13,040 bases of DNA from Oscillospiraceae bacterium (GTDB taxonomy: Bacteria; Bacillota; Clostridia; Oscillospirales; Acutalibacteraceae). Position numbers and translations under genes: made by a program. How positions within the stretch are numbered: position 1 is the stretch's first letter; every line of letters begins with the position of its first letter. Below the pieces are notes generated by a model. The model was not told where the DNA came from. It was given only the letters and a program-made list of their open reading frames with translations, and did no database searches. This document shows positions 1 through 6,388 of the stretch, piece by piece. The stretch spans positions 1 through 13,040 of the forward strand of contig WRDE01000020.1 in NCBI GenBank assembly GCA_009783605.1, given 5' to 3'.

Positions 1-463
1 CCGGGTTGCTGACCAAAATTTCCGATATGTACTGTGCGCTGACGTATCCTGTTTTCCCGCGAAAATCTATGCAAGCCCACCCGCCGGAAATGGATTTAAC
101 CGTGATCTGCGCTCCCCACACTAATGTCCCGATGCTGCCGTAACCGCCGCCCGGCCCGCTGCGCACATACAATCCGGTATTAGACATTACCTTATACATT
201 TTTGCCGTTGCAACAGCCGCATGGGCGGTTATCGGCGGAGCGGAGGTGTTTACCCTGTCTGCCGCCTCAAGCGCGTCCACAAGCCAATTCTCAAGCCATA
301 TCCCGTCCCGGTCATGAATCCGTATCTGCAGATCGTCTGTTTCATCTTCCTCGTTATCGGTATAGGTAACGGATATGAGGTATTTTTCTAACGACCGGGT
401 GATATCCACGCCCTGAAAAAAGATTTCCGCCCGCACCCGCCGCGCCTGATTGATATCGCTCAT
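1..463 (-). CDS. Tail hub protein, gpD-like (late control D family), with SH3b domain; cut by window edge
   Basis: Partial gene: 154 codons are open from ATG at 463 to the left edge with no stop. Residues 1-65 (RRVRAEIFFQGVDITRSLEK, then a DLQIRIHDRDGIWLENWL stretch) resemble the N-terminal domain of phage late control protein D / baseplate hub proteins. Residues 88-147 (from YKVMSNTGLYVRSGPG to GKTGYVSAQYI) form a recognisable bacterial SH3b domain. In the known family, the hub forms the base of the tail tube and carries the spike; SH3b domains usually bind cell-wall peptides or glycans. The gene follows the gpX-like gene, the usual order in P2-like tails, with toxin-antitoxin cassette 1 between them. 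A GAGGTG ribosome site lies 5 bases before ATG. Inference: the SH3b domain may hold the hub against the peptidoglycan during penetration. The rest of the hub fold lies outside the window. Confidence 0.85.
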   Translation of the reverse strand, partial: MSDINQARRVRAEIFFQGVDITRSLEKYLISVTYTDNEEDETDDLQIRIHDRDGIWLENWLVDALEAADRVNTSAPPITAHAAVATAKMYKVMSNTGLYVRSGPGGGYGSIGTLVWGAQITVKSISGGWACIDFRGKTGYVSAQYISEILVSNP

Positions 464-478
464 GATGCACCTCGTCAT

Positions 479-506
479 AAAAAGACGCCTTTGATCAGGC
501 GTCTTT
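479..506 (-). terminator. Intrinsic terminator before the hub gene
   Basis: A perfect 9-bp stem (AAAGACGCC 481-489 with GGCGTCTTT 498-506, 8-base loop) is followed on the minus strand by a run of five U. It bounds cassette 1 on the left and lies about 15 bases before the hub start codon, so it would also stop late transcripts unless they are antiterminated. Confidence 0.8.
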
Positions 507-523
507 CATGGACTTTCATGGAC

Positions 524-552
524 TTGACAAATATGATTTTCTCGCATATAAT
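524..552 (+). promoter_or_regulatory. Strong consensus promoter for antisense RNA 1
   Basis: TTGACA (524-529), a 17-base spacer and TATAAT (547-552) match the sigma-A/sigma-70 consensus exactly. It points against the structural genes, toward the small peptide gene at 637-714. The predicted start is near 559. A 10-base tandem repeat (TCATGGACTT at 506-515 and 516-525) runs into the -35 box. Confidence 0.88.
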
Positions 553-558
553 AAGAAT

Positions 559-646
559 AGCAAGAGGAGCAGCCGTTACGGCTGGTCTAAGATGAACAGG
601 TTAAAATGACTGCCCAACTTTGACGAGCGGGGGCAGTCATTTGCTT
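559..646 (+). ncRNA. Putative antitoxin RNA 1 (antisense to small hydrophobic peptide gene)
   Basis: Predicted transcript of about 90 nt, from the perfect promoter to the bidirectional terminator at 605-641. It has a short 5' hairpin (AGCCGTTACGGCT) and no ribosome site or convincing reading frame. Its 3' part is fully complementary to the last codons and 3' end of the peptide mRNA, as in type I antitoxins of the RatA/SR4 kind. Both ends are inferred from promoter and terminator positions. Confidence 0.65.
605..641. terminator. Shared bidirectional terminator of cassette 1
   Basis: An 11-bp perfect stem (AATGACTGCCC 605-615 with GGGCAGTCATT 631-641). On the plus strand it is followed by a T-rich tail (TTGCTTTT), on the minus strand by TTTTAA. 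The peptide stop codon (637-639) lies inside the stem, so both RNAs end in the same palindrome. Cassettes 2 and 3 share this arrangement. Confidence 0.8.
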
Positions 647-714
647 TTGTCCCGGACAATGATCATTAACAATAACACAATGGTTATGTACAGTATCATT
701 TGATTCGAGTCCAT
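637..714 (-). CDS. Small hydrophobic peptide, putative type I toxin 1 (25 aa)
   Basis: ATG at 714 to TGA at 637-639, with a strong GGGGGTGA ribosome site 5 bases upstream. The peptide begins MDSNQMILYITIV, continues as an unbroken hydrophobic stretch (VLLLMIIV) and ends in a charged RDKSK tail. It therefore looks like a single membrane-spanning peptide with a short N-terminal polar part and a basic C-terminus. Known type I toxins of Firmicutes (TxpA, BsrG, Fst and the 'putative holin-like toxin' group) share this general form and act at the membrane. The gene has its own promoter (816-844), a structured leader and a convergent antisense RNA. The peptide in cassette 3 has the same layout and a similar tail. 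Toxicity is inferred. A phage membrane effector or holin-like peptide is the main alternative. Confidence 0.72.
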   Translation of the reverse strand: MDSNQMILYITIVLLLMIIVRDKSK

Positions 715-720
715 CAGCCT

Positions 721-763
721 CACCCCCTTTCGGGTGGTGAACAGCAGGACGCAAACGTCCTGC
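721..763 (-). promoter_or_regulatory. Leader hairpins of toxin 1 mRNA, one masking the ribosome site
   Basis: Two stems lie in the leader. One at 744-763 has 8 bp and a 4-base loop (GCAGGACG / CGTCCTGC). The other at 721-739 pairs the ribosome-site G run with CACC-ACCC upstream, with one bulged base. Masking of the ribosome site is common in type I toxin mRNAs and limits translation until the RNA is refolded or processed. A further hairpin (GCAGC...GCTGC) lies close to the 5' end. Confidence 0.6.
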
Positions 764-815
764 ACCGCGCCGGCTCTTTCCTCTTGCTAACCGCAGCAAA
801 ATTGCTGCTGGAAAG

Positions 816-844
816 ATTCTAACAAATAAGGCTGCTTCTGTCAA
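816..844 (-). promoter_or_regulatory. Promoter of toxin 1 mRNA
   Basis: On the minus strand TTGACA (839-844), a 17-base spacer and TAGAAT (816-821). The spacer ends in TTTGT just before the -10 box, as in the matching promoters of cassettes 2 and 3. The predicted start is near 809, giving a leader of about 95 nt. It lies about 30 bases after the gpX stop. Confidence 0.85.
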
Positions 845-876
845 GAACAGTTTTATTTTTTTACCCCGCCTTTTTT

Positions 877-1083
877 TTACCCCGCCACCAACCGCCACGG
901 CGGCATCTCATCCACAACCCCCGGCGAAACCGCCGGCAGCTCCAGCTCGATCCCCGCCGGGAAAATATAATACGCCCGATACTGCCGGTTCAAATTCATG
1001 ATTTTATCGATGTGCGCGGCATCCCCGAGCTGGGTATGGGCGATCAGATCCCACATATCTCCCTGACGGGTAATATAAGTCAT
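877..1083 (-). CDS. Tail protein X (gpX/LysM-like)
   Basis: A protein of 68 aa from ATG at 1083. MTYITRQGDMWDLIAHTQLG, followed by NLNRQYRAYYIFPAGIELEL, fits the P2 gpX-type tail protein family, a LysM-like fold found between the tape measure and hub genes of contractile tails. It is thought to act at the tip of the tube or in attaching the hub. The start overlaps the tape measure stop by one base (TGATG), which suggests translational coupling. GGAGG is 11 bases before this ATG. A TTG one codon upstream (1086) has better spacing and cannot be excluded. After the stop, the peptide cassette begins. Confidence 0.88.
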   Translation of the reverse strand: MTYITRQGDMWDLIAHTQLGDAAHIDKIMNLNRQYRAYYIFPAGIELELPAVSPGVVDEMPPWRLVAG

Positions 1084-4000
1084 CAATCGTAAACCCTCCT
1101 CGCGGTATCGTCTGCATGATCACGCATCGTCTCGATTATAATCTCCCGCAGATTTTCATTGTTTCGGTCAAATACCGCCTGCATTTCAGATGTATTCTGA
1201 GCGCCGGATATATGATACTGCGGAGAAATGGTCATATCCTCGATATTCAATCCGCCGCCGCCGCTGTTCGCCGCCACCGCCGCGCCCCTCGACTGCGCGC
1301 TGACCGCCGCCATCGCCGCCATCGCCTGCGGCGCCAGCATAGCATACTCCGTATATGCCCGGCTAACCTCCGCGTTCTCCGCCGCCGTAAGCACCCGCTC
1401 CCCTTTATGCAGCAGCGCCAGATAATTGTCCCACGGCACAAAATCCAGCCCGTCCGCATGGGAGCCGTGCAGCTTAGGCCCGCTATATTGGGGTATTTCC
1501 GGCATTTTTGCAGATAAATCGTACATAGTCAGCGCCGTCTGCGCAACACCGGCAATCTTTTTGTACGCAGCCAACACCGCCGGAAGCATCCCCTCCGCGC
1601 CGTCGATAAACCCCTGTACAGTATATTTCCCGGCTGTGACCGCTTCGGCGTTGAGATCCATCGCCGACACCGCATCCGCAAGCTCCTTGCTGATCGCCGC
1701 CATCTTTTCAGCGAAATCCGTCTCCAATTCGGCCAAACTGCCGGCGACCAACCCATGTTCCTCCTGCACCTTCTGCCAGTTGGCGACCATCTTTTTGAGA
1801 TCGTCATCATTCGCTTCCGCCATCCCCGCGACCGCGTTGACGCTCTCCTTACTCCCGTCCGCGAAGCTGGTAAGCATCTCCTGCAAGCCCTCTATATCGC
1901 CCGTCCGGTCAGCCAATCCTCCGAGATTCTCGTTATAGCTCTGCCAATACTTCGCCTGGCTCTCCAACGCCGTATTGATCTCCTCCGCGCTGACAACGAC
2001 AACCTCCGCCGCTTTCTCCCACAGCTGATACTGCCCGGAAATACTCTTGTAAGCGGCAACATAAGCCTCCCCGTAAGCCTTCGCTAAGTTATCCATTTCC
2101 GTCTTATAGTTATTGAGTGCGGGTTCCAGCTCGCCGATGTTTTCTTCATAAGTAGCGACCGCCCCGCTCAAGTGATCAACTATCGCTTTTTCAGCCCGCA
2201 TTGAATCTGTAATATTTTTATGCGCAGCTTCAAGATCTTTCAATTCATTACCGGCGGCATCATACGCGTCGCTAACTCTTTGCATATCTTCCTTAAATGC
2301 GTTAGTGTCTCGCATAAAGGTAGAATCTTCTCGGTTCTCTTCCTTTTCCACAATGGCGTCATAATCCGCTTTCGCTTTAGTGAGCTTTTCCCTGGCAGCG
2401 TTGACGTTTTTAAGCGCATTTGCTTCATCATCTATCATACTGTTGTATCTTTGTTGTGCCGCGATCATAATCTCGAAATCTTTAGCGTTTTTCCGCCGGG
2501 CGGCCTCCGCTTCAACAACGGCTTTAACTGCATCAACACCTTTATTCAACGAATTGTCAAATTCATTAAAAGAAAGGGCAAGCTCCGGCATAGCTTTATT
2601 GAGTAAATCAACAATGCCAAGTATCTGTTGTTTAATCCCCGCGTCATCGCTCTGTAAGCCAATTAATCTATCCAGTTCATTAGCCAGATTGATAAGGCTT
2701 TGACCTTCTTTTTGAGTAGCAACAAGCGATTCATCACGCGTTTTCTTATATTCCTCGTATTCATCCATATACTTTTTGTGCGCTATCCGCGCTTCCTCCG
2801 CGGATATCTTATTGTTCTCAAACGCCGCCGTCGCGTCGTCCAGATCACGCTTCAACAGCTGCGCGTCCACCGATGTCTCGCCCATAGCGTCCTCGACCCG
2901 GTTATACTCATCCTCCAGATCCTTCATCTGATAATACTGCTCCTGCGACGCCGCAGAAAGCTCCCGTACCTCCTGCTCGGCGGATTTCTCCGCCGCCGCA
3001 AACAGCGCCAAAACCCCCGCAACCGCCGTGACCCCCAGCATAATCGGAGCGAACGACCCGGACAGCGCGATATTTATCACCTTTACCGCCTTGGCCGCCA
3101 CCGTATACGCCGCCAGCGCCGCCGTAGCAAGAGCGATCGTCCCGGCGAACACCGTAATTGCCTTGACGATCTCCGGGTTATCCCGGGCGAAATCCGCCGC
3201 CCACCGGAACGCGTCCGCCCCGGCATTCGCCAAATCCTTTATCGTCGGCGTCAGCGCCTCCCCGACTGCCATCCGGAAATCGTTGCTCGCGTTGTTCATG
3301 ATCTGCAGCGCCGACCGGGCATTGTCGGTTGCCGTCTTGGCCATCCCGGCCGCCGCGCCCAGCCCGTAGAACGCCCGGTCCGCCCCGTAGATAGCCTCCG
3401 ACGCGTCGTCCATCTGCTTCTCAGTAGACCGAGCAACCGCCAGCATCCCCGACATGGCGTTCTGCCCGAAAATGGCCGCGGCGGCGGCGCCCTGCTGCGC
3501 CGCAGTCATATCCGAGAACCGGTCCCGCAAAATCTCGACGATCTCCGCAAAAGATTTCATTGTCCCGTCCGCGTTGGTGATGGAAATGCCGTATTCATCC
3601 ATAGCCTCCGCCGCCGCTTTGGGTTCCGACACGAGCCTTGTCAAAGCCGCCCGCAGCGATGTGCCGGCCTGACTGGCCTTGACCCCGTTATTCGCCATCA
3701 GCGCCATAGCGACCGACATATCATCAATCGAAAATCCCAGCGCCGACGCCATCGGCGCCGCATATTTCAGCGTCTCGCCCAGCTGCCCGACCTCCACGTT
3801 GGCCACGTTGGTGGTCGCCGCCAGCACGTTGGCGAAATGATCGGTATCCTTCGCCGCCAGCCCGAACGCCTCAAGGCTGTCCGCGACGATCTCCGCCGTC
3901 CGCGCCAAGTCCAGCCCGGACCCCTGCGCCAGATTGACGATCCCGTTCATGCTGTCCAGCATCCGGCTGGTGTCCTCACCGGCCACCGCCATATACTTGA

Positions 4001-4736
4001 ACGACCCGGCGATCTCCTCCGCGTTGAATACCGTCGTCCGCCCCGCTTCCCCGGCGACGGATTTCAAAATATTCATCTCCTCGGATGTAGCCCCCAATAT
4101 CGCCTCTAACGACGACATCGACTTCTCGAAATCCATCGCCACCGCCGCGCTGTCCGCAAAGACATTAAAGACATCCTTCGCCGCGCCGGCGATCCCGGAC
4201 GCGACAAACGCCTGACTGGCGGCGGCCAGTGATTCGTTGACCGACGCGCCCATCTTCTGCGCCGCGTCGGCCGCCTCCTCCTGCTTGCGCTTGAGATCAT
4301 CGATCCTGCCGCCCAGCTCGGCGGCGGACTTTCCCATGTTATCCATATCCACGCCGGCCTCCCGCAGCGCGGCGCCCATCTGCGCCAGCTTCTGCGTCTT
4401 GGTTTCCAGCGTTTCGTTTTCCTTTTTTACCGCCGCTTCCTGATCCAGAATCCTGTTTTTCAAATCAGCAGTCGCCTCACCGGTTTTCGGCAGCTCGGCC
4501 CGTAAGTTTTCCAACTTCTCCCGGTACCGCTCCAACTTTTCCCGCGTAGCCTCCACCGCGCCCTGCTGCCGCTCATAACCGGTAATATCCTTCTGCACCT
4601 TCTGCAGCTCATTGATCTCCTTCTGCATCCCGGACAGCTGCTTCTGCGCCTCGGTAAATGCCTTGCTGTAACTCCCGCCCAGCTGCGCCTGAAGCGAAAA
4701 CAGCATCTCAAATTCTTTTCTTGCACTTGCAGACAT
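1083..4736 (-). CDS. Tail tape measure protein (TP901-type core)
   Basis: A protein of 1217 aa, the longest in the window, in the expected place after the tail chaperone. Residues about 20-170 are charged coiled coil. Residues about 205-370 (TTVFNAEEIAGSFKYMAVAG through GVKASQAGTSLRAALTRL) match the conserved core of TP901-family tape measure proteins. Residues about 522-582 are strongly hydrophobic, as expected for the segment thought to help DNA cross the membrane. Residues about 590-900 are again coiled coil. The C-terminal part has a SHADGLDFVPWDNYLALLHK motif, common near the end of such proteins in Firmicutes phages. The protein sets tail length and fills the tube. GGAGAGGTGA precedes ATG at 4736. 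The stretch encoding residues about 660-850 (2190-2760) is only about 43% GC against about 60% around it, which suggests recombination. Confidence 0.95.
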   Translation of the reverse strand: MSASARKEFEMLFSLQAQLGGSYSKAFTEAQKQLSGMQKEINELQKVQKDITGYERQQGAVEATREKLERYREKLENLRAELPKTGEATADLKNRILDQEAAVKKENETLETKTQKLAQMGAALREAGVDMDNMGKSAAELGGRIDDLKRKQEEAADAAQKMGASVNESLAAASQAFVASGIAGAAKDVFNVFADSAAVAMDFEKSMSSLEAILGATSEEMNILKSVAGEAGRTTVFNAEEIAGSFKYMAVAGEDTSRMLDSMNGIVNLAQGSGLDLARTAEIVADSLEAFGLAAKDTDHFANVLAATTNVANVEVGQLGETLKYAAPMASALGFSIDDMSVAMALMANNGVKASQAGTSLRAALTRLVSEPKAAAEAMDEYGISITNADGTMKSFAEIVEILRDRFSDMTAAQQGAAAAAIFGQNAMSGMLAVARSTEKQMDDASEAIYGADRAFYGLGAAAGMAKTATDNARSALQIMNNASNDFRMAVGEALTPTIKDLANAGADAFRWAADFARDNPEIVKAITVFAGTIALATAALAAYTVAAKAVKVINIALSGSFAPIMLGVTAVAGVLALFAAAEKSAEQEVRELSAASQEQYYQMKDLEDEYNRVEDAMGETSVDAQLLKRDLDDATAAFENNKISAEEARIAHKKYMDEYEEYKKTRDESLVATQKEGQSLINLANELDRLIGLQSDDAGIKQQILGIVDLLNKAMPELALSFNEFDNSLNKGVDAVKAVVEAEAARRKNAKDFEIMIAAQQRYNSMIDDEANALKNVNAAREKLTKAKADYDAIVEKEENREDSTFMRDTNAFKEDMQRVSDAYDAAGNELKDLEAAHKNITDSMRAEKAIVDHLSGAVATYEENIGELEPALNNYKTEMDNLAKAYGEAYVAAYKSISGQYQLWEKAAEVVVVSAEEINTALESQAKYWQSYNENLGGLADRTGDIEGLQEMLTSFADGSKESVNAVAGMAEANDDDLKKMVANWQKVQEEHGLVAGSLAELETDFAEKMAAISKELADAVSAMDLNAEAVTAGKYTVQGFIDGAEGMLPAVLAAYKKIAGVAQTALTMYDLSAKMPEIPQYSGPKLHGSHADGLDFVPWDNYLALLHKGERVLTAAENAEVSRAYTEYAMLAPQAMAAMAAVSAQSRGAAVAANSGGGGLNIEDMTISPQYHISGAQNTSEMQAVFDRNNENLREIIIETMRDHADDTARRVYD

Positions 4737-4743
4737 ACGGATT

Positions 4744-5297
4744 TCACCTCTCCATCAATGCGTCATTATCATCTATCCACCCCCGCAGCTCCGTCAGCGG
4801 CAGCGACAGCCAAAAATCCACCGGTGTGTTGTTGTTCCGCGCCAGAATAAGGCAGTTTCGGCGTATCCAATGTCCGCCGTCGCCCGCCATTATTCCGGCT
4901 TTAGAAAAAAAGACCGGGCGGCCCCCTTGATCCTCTTGAAATCCTTCGATCTCATCGACTCGATCGCGTCCGATCCGATTTTTTCGGTACTACAAGCCAT
5001 CGCGGCGAATTTGATAAGATACAACCCGTTGTACTCTTCAAGAATCACCGGATCGCCCATCTTGTTCATTTCCTTTTCAATGGCAAGGCATTTGCTCCCG
5101 TCGACCGATTCCCAATCAAACCGTAGCTCGCCGTATGCTTTTCCCTGCCATTCAAACGGCGTTTTGAATTTGAGAACAAAGATATCCTCCGCGTCGGCAG
5201 CCTGCCGTTCGACCTCGGCATCCTCCGCCGCGGAAGTCATCGCCTCATCCGCGAAATCAACCTCTTTTTGAACGCCATCGCTGTTTTTTATACGCAT
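4744..5297 (-). CDS. Tail assembly chaperone, -1 frameshift product
   Basis: Predicted fusion of 184 aa: 131 residues of the upstream frame (5297 to 4905), then 53 residues in the -1 frame ending at TGA 4744-4746. The extension reads SKAGIMAGDGGHWIRRNCLI and later contains PVDFWLSLPLTELRGWIDD, which looks like a real protein domain and fills the gap before the tape measure gene. In lambda (gpG/gpGT), P2 (E/E+E') and many other tailed phages, the gene before the tape measure uses a programmed -1 shift to make a second chaperone form, and both forms bind the tape measure. The shift site is in frame and canonical (4905-4911). Without the shift, these 147 bases could start only at ATG 4890 without a good ribosome site. 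The shift itself is inferred. Confidence 0.85.
4890..5297 (-). CDS. Tail assembly chaperone, main (unshifted) product
   Basis: A protein of 135 aa from ATG at 5297, with AAAGGGGA about 10 bases upstream. Residues 39-62 (DIFVLKFKTPFEWQGKAYGE) and 93-125 (YLIKFAAMACSTEKI, then a KDFKRI motif) resemble the phage tail assembly chaperone group that includes P2 gpE and Mu gp41-like proteins. It lies between the tube and tape measure genes, where this chaperone is expected, and would hold the tape measure soluble until tube subunits assemble on it. It ends AARSFFLKPE; the two F codons are part of the slippery run. The long intergenic region upstream (5298-5679) holds terminators and a structured element, so this gene may be regulated separately from the tube gene. 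Confidence 0.88.
   Translation of the reverse strand: MRIKNSDGVQKEVDFADEAMTSAAEDAEVERQAADAEDIFVLKFKTPFEWQGKAYGELRFDWESVDGSKCLAIEKEMNKMGDPVILEEYNGLYLIKFAAMACSTEKIGSDAIESMRSKDFKRIKGAARSFFLKPE
4905..4911 (-). promoter_or_regulatory. -1 ribosomal frameshift site (T TTT TTT)
   Basis: Seven T on the minus strand are in frame as X XXY YYZ (TC-T TTT TTT-CTA). This is the canonical slippery heptamer U UUU UUU, 12 bases before the TAA of the chaperone frame. The -1 frame is open from here to 4744 and codes for a plausible domain. Position and context fit the known frameshift in tail chaperone genes. Confidence 0.82.
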
Positions 5298-5344
5298 GAT
5301 AAAATTTCCCCTTTATTTTTTAATAAAAATAGAATTCATTGGGT

Positions 5345-5492
5345 TCGGGGCTCATAATCGGGGCTCGTGCGCTGTTCGCTTGCGAACTGCTTGCGACATG
5401 CGCCTGTTCGCTGTTCGTAGTCAGGTGGAATCAACGCACAGGCGAAGTCGCGGCCCGCAGGCCGCACGAGCCCCGATTACTTCGCCTGTGCG
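5345..5492. other. Multi-palindromic structured element before the tail chaperone gene
   Basis: There is no reading frame. A perfect 17-bp inverted repeat (5355-5371 with 5463-5479) encloses three further stems: GTTCG/CGAAC (5374-5387); GCGAC plus CGCCTGT (5393-5407) with ACAGGCG plus GTCGC (5438-5451); and CGGCC/GGCCG (5451-5464). A 14-bp perfect repeat (5435-5448 with 5479-5492) competes with these. TCGGGGCTC is repeated at 5345-5353 and 5358-5366, and CTGTTCGCT occurs twice. It is GC-rich between AT-rich flanks. It could be a structured RNA acting on the chaperone mRNA, a REP/MITE-like insert, or a DNA-level signal; the sequence does not decide. Confidence 0.7.
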
Positions 5493-5517
5493 CTGAGGCT
5501 GATTAAGTGCGTAAACC

Positions 5518-5590
5518 CATTGGTTTCCCAACAGTGCGTTAAAGCGAACCAAAAACGCACCGCAGGGGCGTTTTTATACTGTGTTGGTTA
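5518..5590 (-). repeat. Terminator-flank repeat, unit A
   Basis: On the plus strand the unit reads TTGGTTTCCC, then GTGCGTTAAAGCGAACC, a hairpin (AAAAACGC 5551-5558 with GCGTTTTT 5568-5575) and ACTGTGTTGGTTA. It is a tandem neighbour of unit B and is also found after the capsid gene (unit C). The flanks are alike while the hairpins differ. On the minus strand the hairpin is followed by UUUUU, so it can act as an intrinsic terminator. Confidence 0.75.
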
Positions 5591-5682
5591 CTGGTTTCCC
5601 GAAATTGTGTTAAAGCGCACCGCAAAAATATGTTCTCCAGTTCGCAAACTGGAGAACATATTTCTTGTGTATGTGTTGGTTA
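5591..5682 (-). repeat. Terminator-flank repeat, unit B, with strong terminator after the tube gene
   Basis: The flanks match units A and C (plus strand CTGGTTTCCC, TTGTGTTAAAGCGCACC and ATGTGTTGGTTA), but the hairpin is a perfect 17-bp stem with a 4-base loop (5626-5642 with 5647-5663), followed on the minus strand by UUUUU. The unit begins at the TAA of the tube gene (TAACCAACACA on the minus strand). It is the strongest terminator in the window and likely ends or modulates the abundant tube transcript. Confidence 0.8.
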
Positions 5683-6195
5683 CAGTCCCATTGCGCTTCT
5701 CACCGGCGCGCCGTAATCGACGCCGTTGATGAAGAAGATATAGTTGAGCGGATCGATCTCCACAACCTTCCGGCCCTCGATATAATGCGCAAAATACCGC
5801 ACGGCGGCGGGAATCGCCGTATCCCGCGCGGTGGCCGGCGCGATGGTTATCCCCGACAGCCCCTTCGGAACGATAACCATCACGATCTTCTCGCCGACCG
5901 CCAGCATCGCGCCCTTCACCGTATCCTCTTTCTGGACCGCCGGACGCAGCTCGACGGTGTGCCGTACCGGCGTCCGCAGCCGCATCGAATCGGCGGACGG
6001 GGAGCGTAGGTTGATGGTCGTCTCCATCGCGTCAAACTGCCCGATGACCGGCACATCCACATCGCCCGCGATACCGGCCCCGGTCAGCTGCGCGATCTTG
6101 CTGTTGATGCTCGGCAGCACCACCGACGCCATATCCACAAACCGGTTACCGTCCTCGTACAGCATACAGTTGATGGTCGTTACTTCGTATCTCAT
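5680..6195 (-). CDS. Major tail tube protein (P2 FII family)
   Basis: A protein of 171 aa. ATG at 6195 was chosen because GGGAGG lies 10 bases upstream; the frame is open further but has no ribosome site there and would run through the cassette 2 terminator. The start (MRYEVTTINCMLYEDGNRFV, then a VVLPSI segment), the VPVIGQFDAMETTINLRS stretch and the middle part around RTPVRHTVELRPAVQ fit the tube proteins of contractile tails (P2 gpFII). Such proteins stack as hexameric rings inside the sheath. It follows the sheath gene, the usual order, but toxin-antitoxin cassette 2 lies between them. It ends at the stop codon that starts repeat unit B, with its strong terminator. Confidence 0.9.
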   Translation of the reverse strand: MRYEVTTINCMLYEDGNRFVDMASVVLPSINSKIAQLTGAGIAGDVDVPVIGQFDAMETTINLRSPSADSMRLRTPVRHTVELRPAVQKEDTVKGAMLAVGEKIVMVIVPKGLSGITIAPATARDTAIPAAVRYFAHYIEGRKVVEIDPLNYIFFINGVDYGAPVRSAMGL

Positions 6196-6221
6196 AAGTG
6201 TTTTCCTCCCTATTTTTTTCA

Positions 6222-6249
6222 AAACAAAAGACGCCCCGTCCGGGACGCC
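6222..6249 (-). terminator. Strand-specific terminator before the tube gene
   Basis: In minus-strand RNA, GGCGUCCC (6249-6242) pairs with GGGGCGUC (6237-6230) through 8 pairs including two G-U, with loop GGAC, followed by UUUUGUUUU. The DNA is not a perfect inverted repeat, and the plus-strand RNA would have A-C mismatches, so it should work in the minus direction only. It occupies the same place as the terminators at 479-506 and 8499-8525. Confidence 0.65.
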
Positions 6250-6261
6250 TGAAATTTTGGC

Positions 6262-6290
6262 TTGACAAATTTCATTTTTCCGCATATAAT
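6262..6290 (+). promoter_or_regulatory. Strong consensus promoter for antisense RNA 2
   Basis: TTGACA (6262-6267), 17 bases, TATAAT (6285-6290). It is closely alike to the cassette 1 promoter, including CTTGACAAAT and CGCATATAAT. The predicted start is near 6297. Confidence 0.88.
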
Positions 6291-6296
6291 AGTGAC

Positions 6297-6388
6297 AGCA
6301 AGGGGACTTACCCGTTAAACGGTTACCCCCGAAAAGAAAAAGCTATGTAGCCGTACTCTTATCAGGGATGGACGGCTACCTTGCTTTT
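6297..6388 (+). ncRNA. Putative antitoxin RNA 2
   Basis: About 90 nt from the promoter to the terminator at 6338-6388. The 5' part starts with AGCAAGGGG and can fold with the downstream GGTTACCCC into a hairpin. The 3' part is complementary to the end of the peptide gene at 6376-6468. No reading frame with a ribosome site is seen. Ends are inferred. Confidence 0.63.
6338..6388. terminator. Shared bidirectional terminator of cassette 2
   Basis: The inner stem GTAGCCGT (6347-6354) pairs with ACGGCTAC (6372-6379), and the outer AAAAGC (6338-6343) pairs with GCTTTT (6383-6388). T-rich tails follow in both directions. The peptide stop codon (6376-6378) lies inside the stem, as in cassettes 1 and 3. 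Confidence 0.75.

Noticed and set aside
479..844. Cassettes as insertion sequences or MITEs
   Set aside because: No transposase, no perfect terminal inverted repeats at the outer borders and no visible target-site duplications. The inner inverted repeats lie within the transcripts.
587..898. 103-codon minus-strand frame covering cassette 1
   Set aside because: It crosses the toxin promoter, both terminators and the end of the gpX gene in another frame, has no ribosome site and a composition unlike a protein. The 25-codon peptide in a different frame, with a strong ribosome site, explains the region better.
2700..4109. 469-codon plus-strand frame opposite the tape measure gene
   Set aside because: Very rich in arginine and proline, as expected for the shadow of a GC-rich gene. 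No promoter or ribosome site, and the opposite strand has a clear family match.
5518..5682. Tandem units A and B as a CRISPR array
   Set aside because: Only two units, with internal palindromes of different length and no regular spacers. They are terminators with shared flanks.
6196..6285. Upstream extension of the tube protein to 6285
   Set aside because: It would pass through a terminator and the antisense promoter and lacks a ribosome site. ATG at 6195 has GGGAGG before it.
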